Origin: Atrichornis clamosus
Lineage: Eukaryota > Chordata > Aves > Passeriformes > Menuridae
Length of the DNA stretch: 64,000 nt
Direction: 5' to 3'
Assembly: GCA_013400975.1 (NCBI GenBank)
Contig: WBMZ01003467.1
Coordinates: forward strand, 1-64,000
Shown here piece by piece: positions 61,984-64,000 of the stretch. The notes below the pieces were generated by a model, which made no database searches, was not told the origin of the DNA, and saw nothing but the letters and a program-made list of their open reading frames with translations. Both the position numbers and the translations under genes were made by a program. Each line of letters starts with the position of its first letter. Positions within the stretch are counted from its first letter, which is position 1.

Positions 61984-64000
61984 CTTGGGCTGTCCTGTTT
62001 TCCTCCTTGCACATCATTTGCTTGTTCTTTTTTCTTGCATGGCATTGGTGTCTACACAGCCACATGCTAAGTAATGCTAAGGGCTTGTTCCAGCAGAACT
62101 AATGCAGCTTTGAGGAGTGGAGTAGAGAGGGAGTGGGAAGAGTTTTCAGAAAAATTGTTTCCTTGACCTGTCTTACGACACAGCTGCAAAAATACCAGTG
62201 GTAACACTAGGCAGGTGGACAGATGTGTGACACAAAGTATGACTGCCCATCACACCCGTGGTCTGCATACACATGTTGGGTTAAAATTATTATCAACTCT
62301 TCTTTATGCCTATGCAAGCCAGCATGCTGGTTACTTATTTCCAATCTTTTAGCACCACTTGTATCCTTGAGGTTGTAAAAAATAATTGCTAATGGGTTTA
62401 AACTACTTTATCCAGTTCTCTATGAGCTCTCGGCCATGGTAAATTTCACCAGGTATATACAATTTAGTAACCTCTAACTTAATCTCTAATTTATCAAAGT
62501 AACCTCTAACTGTTCTCTTCCTTTCCTAGCCTGAGTTCTTGCTTTACATCACTGCATTAGCCCTCTGATCATTGCTAACCTCCTTGAGGTTGCAGTTTCA
62601 TGTTTGTTGACTAAGTATTCCTGTCCCAGTTGCTCTGGTGTTTGTCATGGGACATCACCCTCCAAGTTTTACTGGTGCTAGTGGTTGGGAGTCAATTTTG
62701 TGGATTAAATCAGGGAGTTGATCCAAGTTGAAAAAGTCATGTTTTATTAACTGTTCTATTTTAACCCAAATCCCTGAGGGGACAGCATGCCAATGAAAAC
62801 AAGCCAGGGATTGGGAATACCTTAAGCCACTGACTACTTTCTATTGTGAAAACAAGCCCTTGCAAAGACTTCAACAAAACAGCTTCAGACTTACATGATT
62901 GCAGCTGAGATTGAAATCTGGCCTTGATGTATCAACCATCTGTTTCCATCACAAGAACAGAGACTCAGCAGGAATATTTGTTGTTCTGAGGACAGGATTC
63001 TGGTTTCATTCCTGTAGTTATATATCACAAATAACTCTACTGTTGGTATTGGAATTATTTTCTTGTTTATTCCAGTGTATATTGTTTGGGAACCTACACT
63101 CCAGAAAATTACAAAATGAAAGGCATGCTTTGGGATAGTCCTGGATTTTAGTCTCTCCTTTACACCAAGAAAACTTCAGTGGACAGCTCTGGATTCATAC
63201 CAGTATAGTTCAGAATACACTCTTTTAAAAAGTAGTATGAAATATATGTAATTTTTTCTCAACAGCTTTGGAGGAGTGTCCTTCACTGCTATCTTCATAG
63301 TCCTAGTTAAATGTGACATTTTTCCACTCCTTGAATTTTGCCCATCTCTGAAGAGACTGCACAGGTAGTGTATTGAATCTGTGAAGGAAAAACACACAGA
63401 TGCCTGTGCTTTTATTTTCTGCAAATCCATTTAAAAACATATAAAATAGAAATAAAAATTCATACGAGATTAATTTCCACCAAAATTATCAACACTTGCA
63501 TATATCATCTTGCTGCTCATTGTGGTTGTTAGCAGTTACAGAAAAAGTTTTACTTTTAAAAGCATGGATAAGCATTTTGACTAGGTTGCTAAATTTTCTG
63601 CTGTTCTTTTTTATCTGTTTCTCCTAGTTATGTCTGGTGTACAGTGTCACTCACCCATTAATGTCACCACCAGTATTATGAAGTACACCCTTCAGTTTCT
63701 TGGTAAAGAATTAAAAGAACTGGGACCTGTGTTTATTATACACTCTGTAAGAAAATGTTACTTACCTGTTGACTTAATAGCTAAAGGAATATAGCAAAAG
63801 ATCAGAGATGAAATTCCCTGTTTGTTTTTATACATCTGTGGGCTCATACTTGCGCTAAAGATGATGCACAATTTGGAATGTCTTGAAAAAAGTTTTGTAT
63901 TTCTGTCTGATTTACATGCCTCTTCAAACTTGCACATAGCATAATACATATTTGTTCAGTATACTTTTGTTGTAATATCACAGTCTTGATTTTGCCTCCA
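61984..64000. other. unassigned AT-rich non-coding sequence
   Basis: No gene was recognised. On the minus strand a perfect donor (CAG then GTAAGTAAC) occurs at about 63,766, but the nearest good acceptor would leave only a 15-base exon. A 14-bp direct repeat AGTAACCTCTAACT occurs at 62,466 and 62,498. Confidence 0.45.

Noticed and set aside
1..64000. CRISPR arrays, operons, tRNA or rRNA genes, and retroviral genes
   Set aside because: No regularly spaced repeats, no bacterial gene organisation, no cloverleaf with A/B boxes that I could support, and no gag/pol/env signature apart from LINE reverse transcriptase.

Overview
The window looks like AT-rich, non-coding nuclear DNA (intergenic or deep intronic) from a bird. 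The main evidence is the repeat content. Every transposon I can name with confidence is a CR1-type non-LTR retrotransposon, the dominant interspersed repeat of avian genomes. The copies are 5'-truncated and end at the CR1 3' terminus, which carries short ATTCTATGATT-like direct repeats. No mammalian Alu, B1 or L1 sequence and no bacterial-style gene arrangement is visible. I cannot place it below Aves, and a crocodilian or turtle is not strictly excluded.

Layout. Positions 1-10,900 are mostly unassigned AT-rich sequence with one pair of diverged dispersed-repeat copies (about 4,172 and 8,071). From 10,905 to 12,084 there is a cluster of old CR1-related fragments, including a head-to-head pair whose geometry resembles a 5'-inverted (twin-primed) insertion. 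Positions 12,100-37,350 are largely single-copy, with a tiny CR1 tail at 17,785, two short palindromic MITE-like elements (15,702 and 33,070) and two stretches that resemble conserved regulatory DNA (28,490 and 32,095). A CR1 3' end lies at 37,353-37,836. It is followed by two related copies of a GC-rich repeat (37,945-38,180 and 42,605-42,985) and another CR1 3' half at 44,078-44,740. The largest element is a roughly 2.25-kb CR1 on the minus strand at 53,755-56,006, with a recognisable but broken reverse-transcriptase reading frame. The rest to 64,000 is AT-rich, with a third palindromic element at 59,015.

Host genes. No complete host protein-coding gene, tRNA or rRNA was recognised. Two candidate exons on the plus strand deserve a check. 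One is a 93-bp exon at 47,858-47,950 with strong splice sites. The other is a possible terminal exon at 61,303-61,489 whose peptide ends in a GPI-signal-like hydrophobic tail, followed about 490 bases later by AATAAA. I could not assign either to a known gene, and their reading-frame phases are not directly compatible. Almost all other open frames are short and look like chance.

I found no convincing undescribed multi-gene system. The observations most worth checking are the two exon candidates, a 14-bp perfect-stem hairpin just downstream of the second one, the regulatory-like blocks, and the unnamed repeat families.
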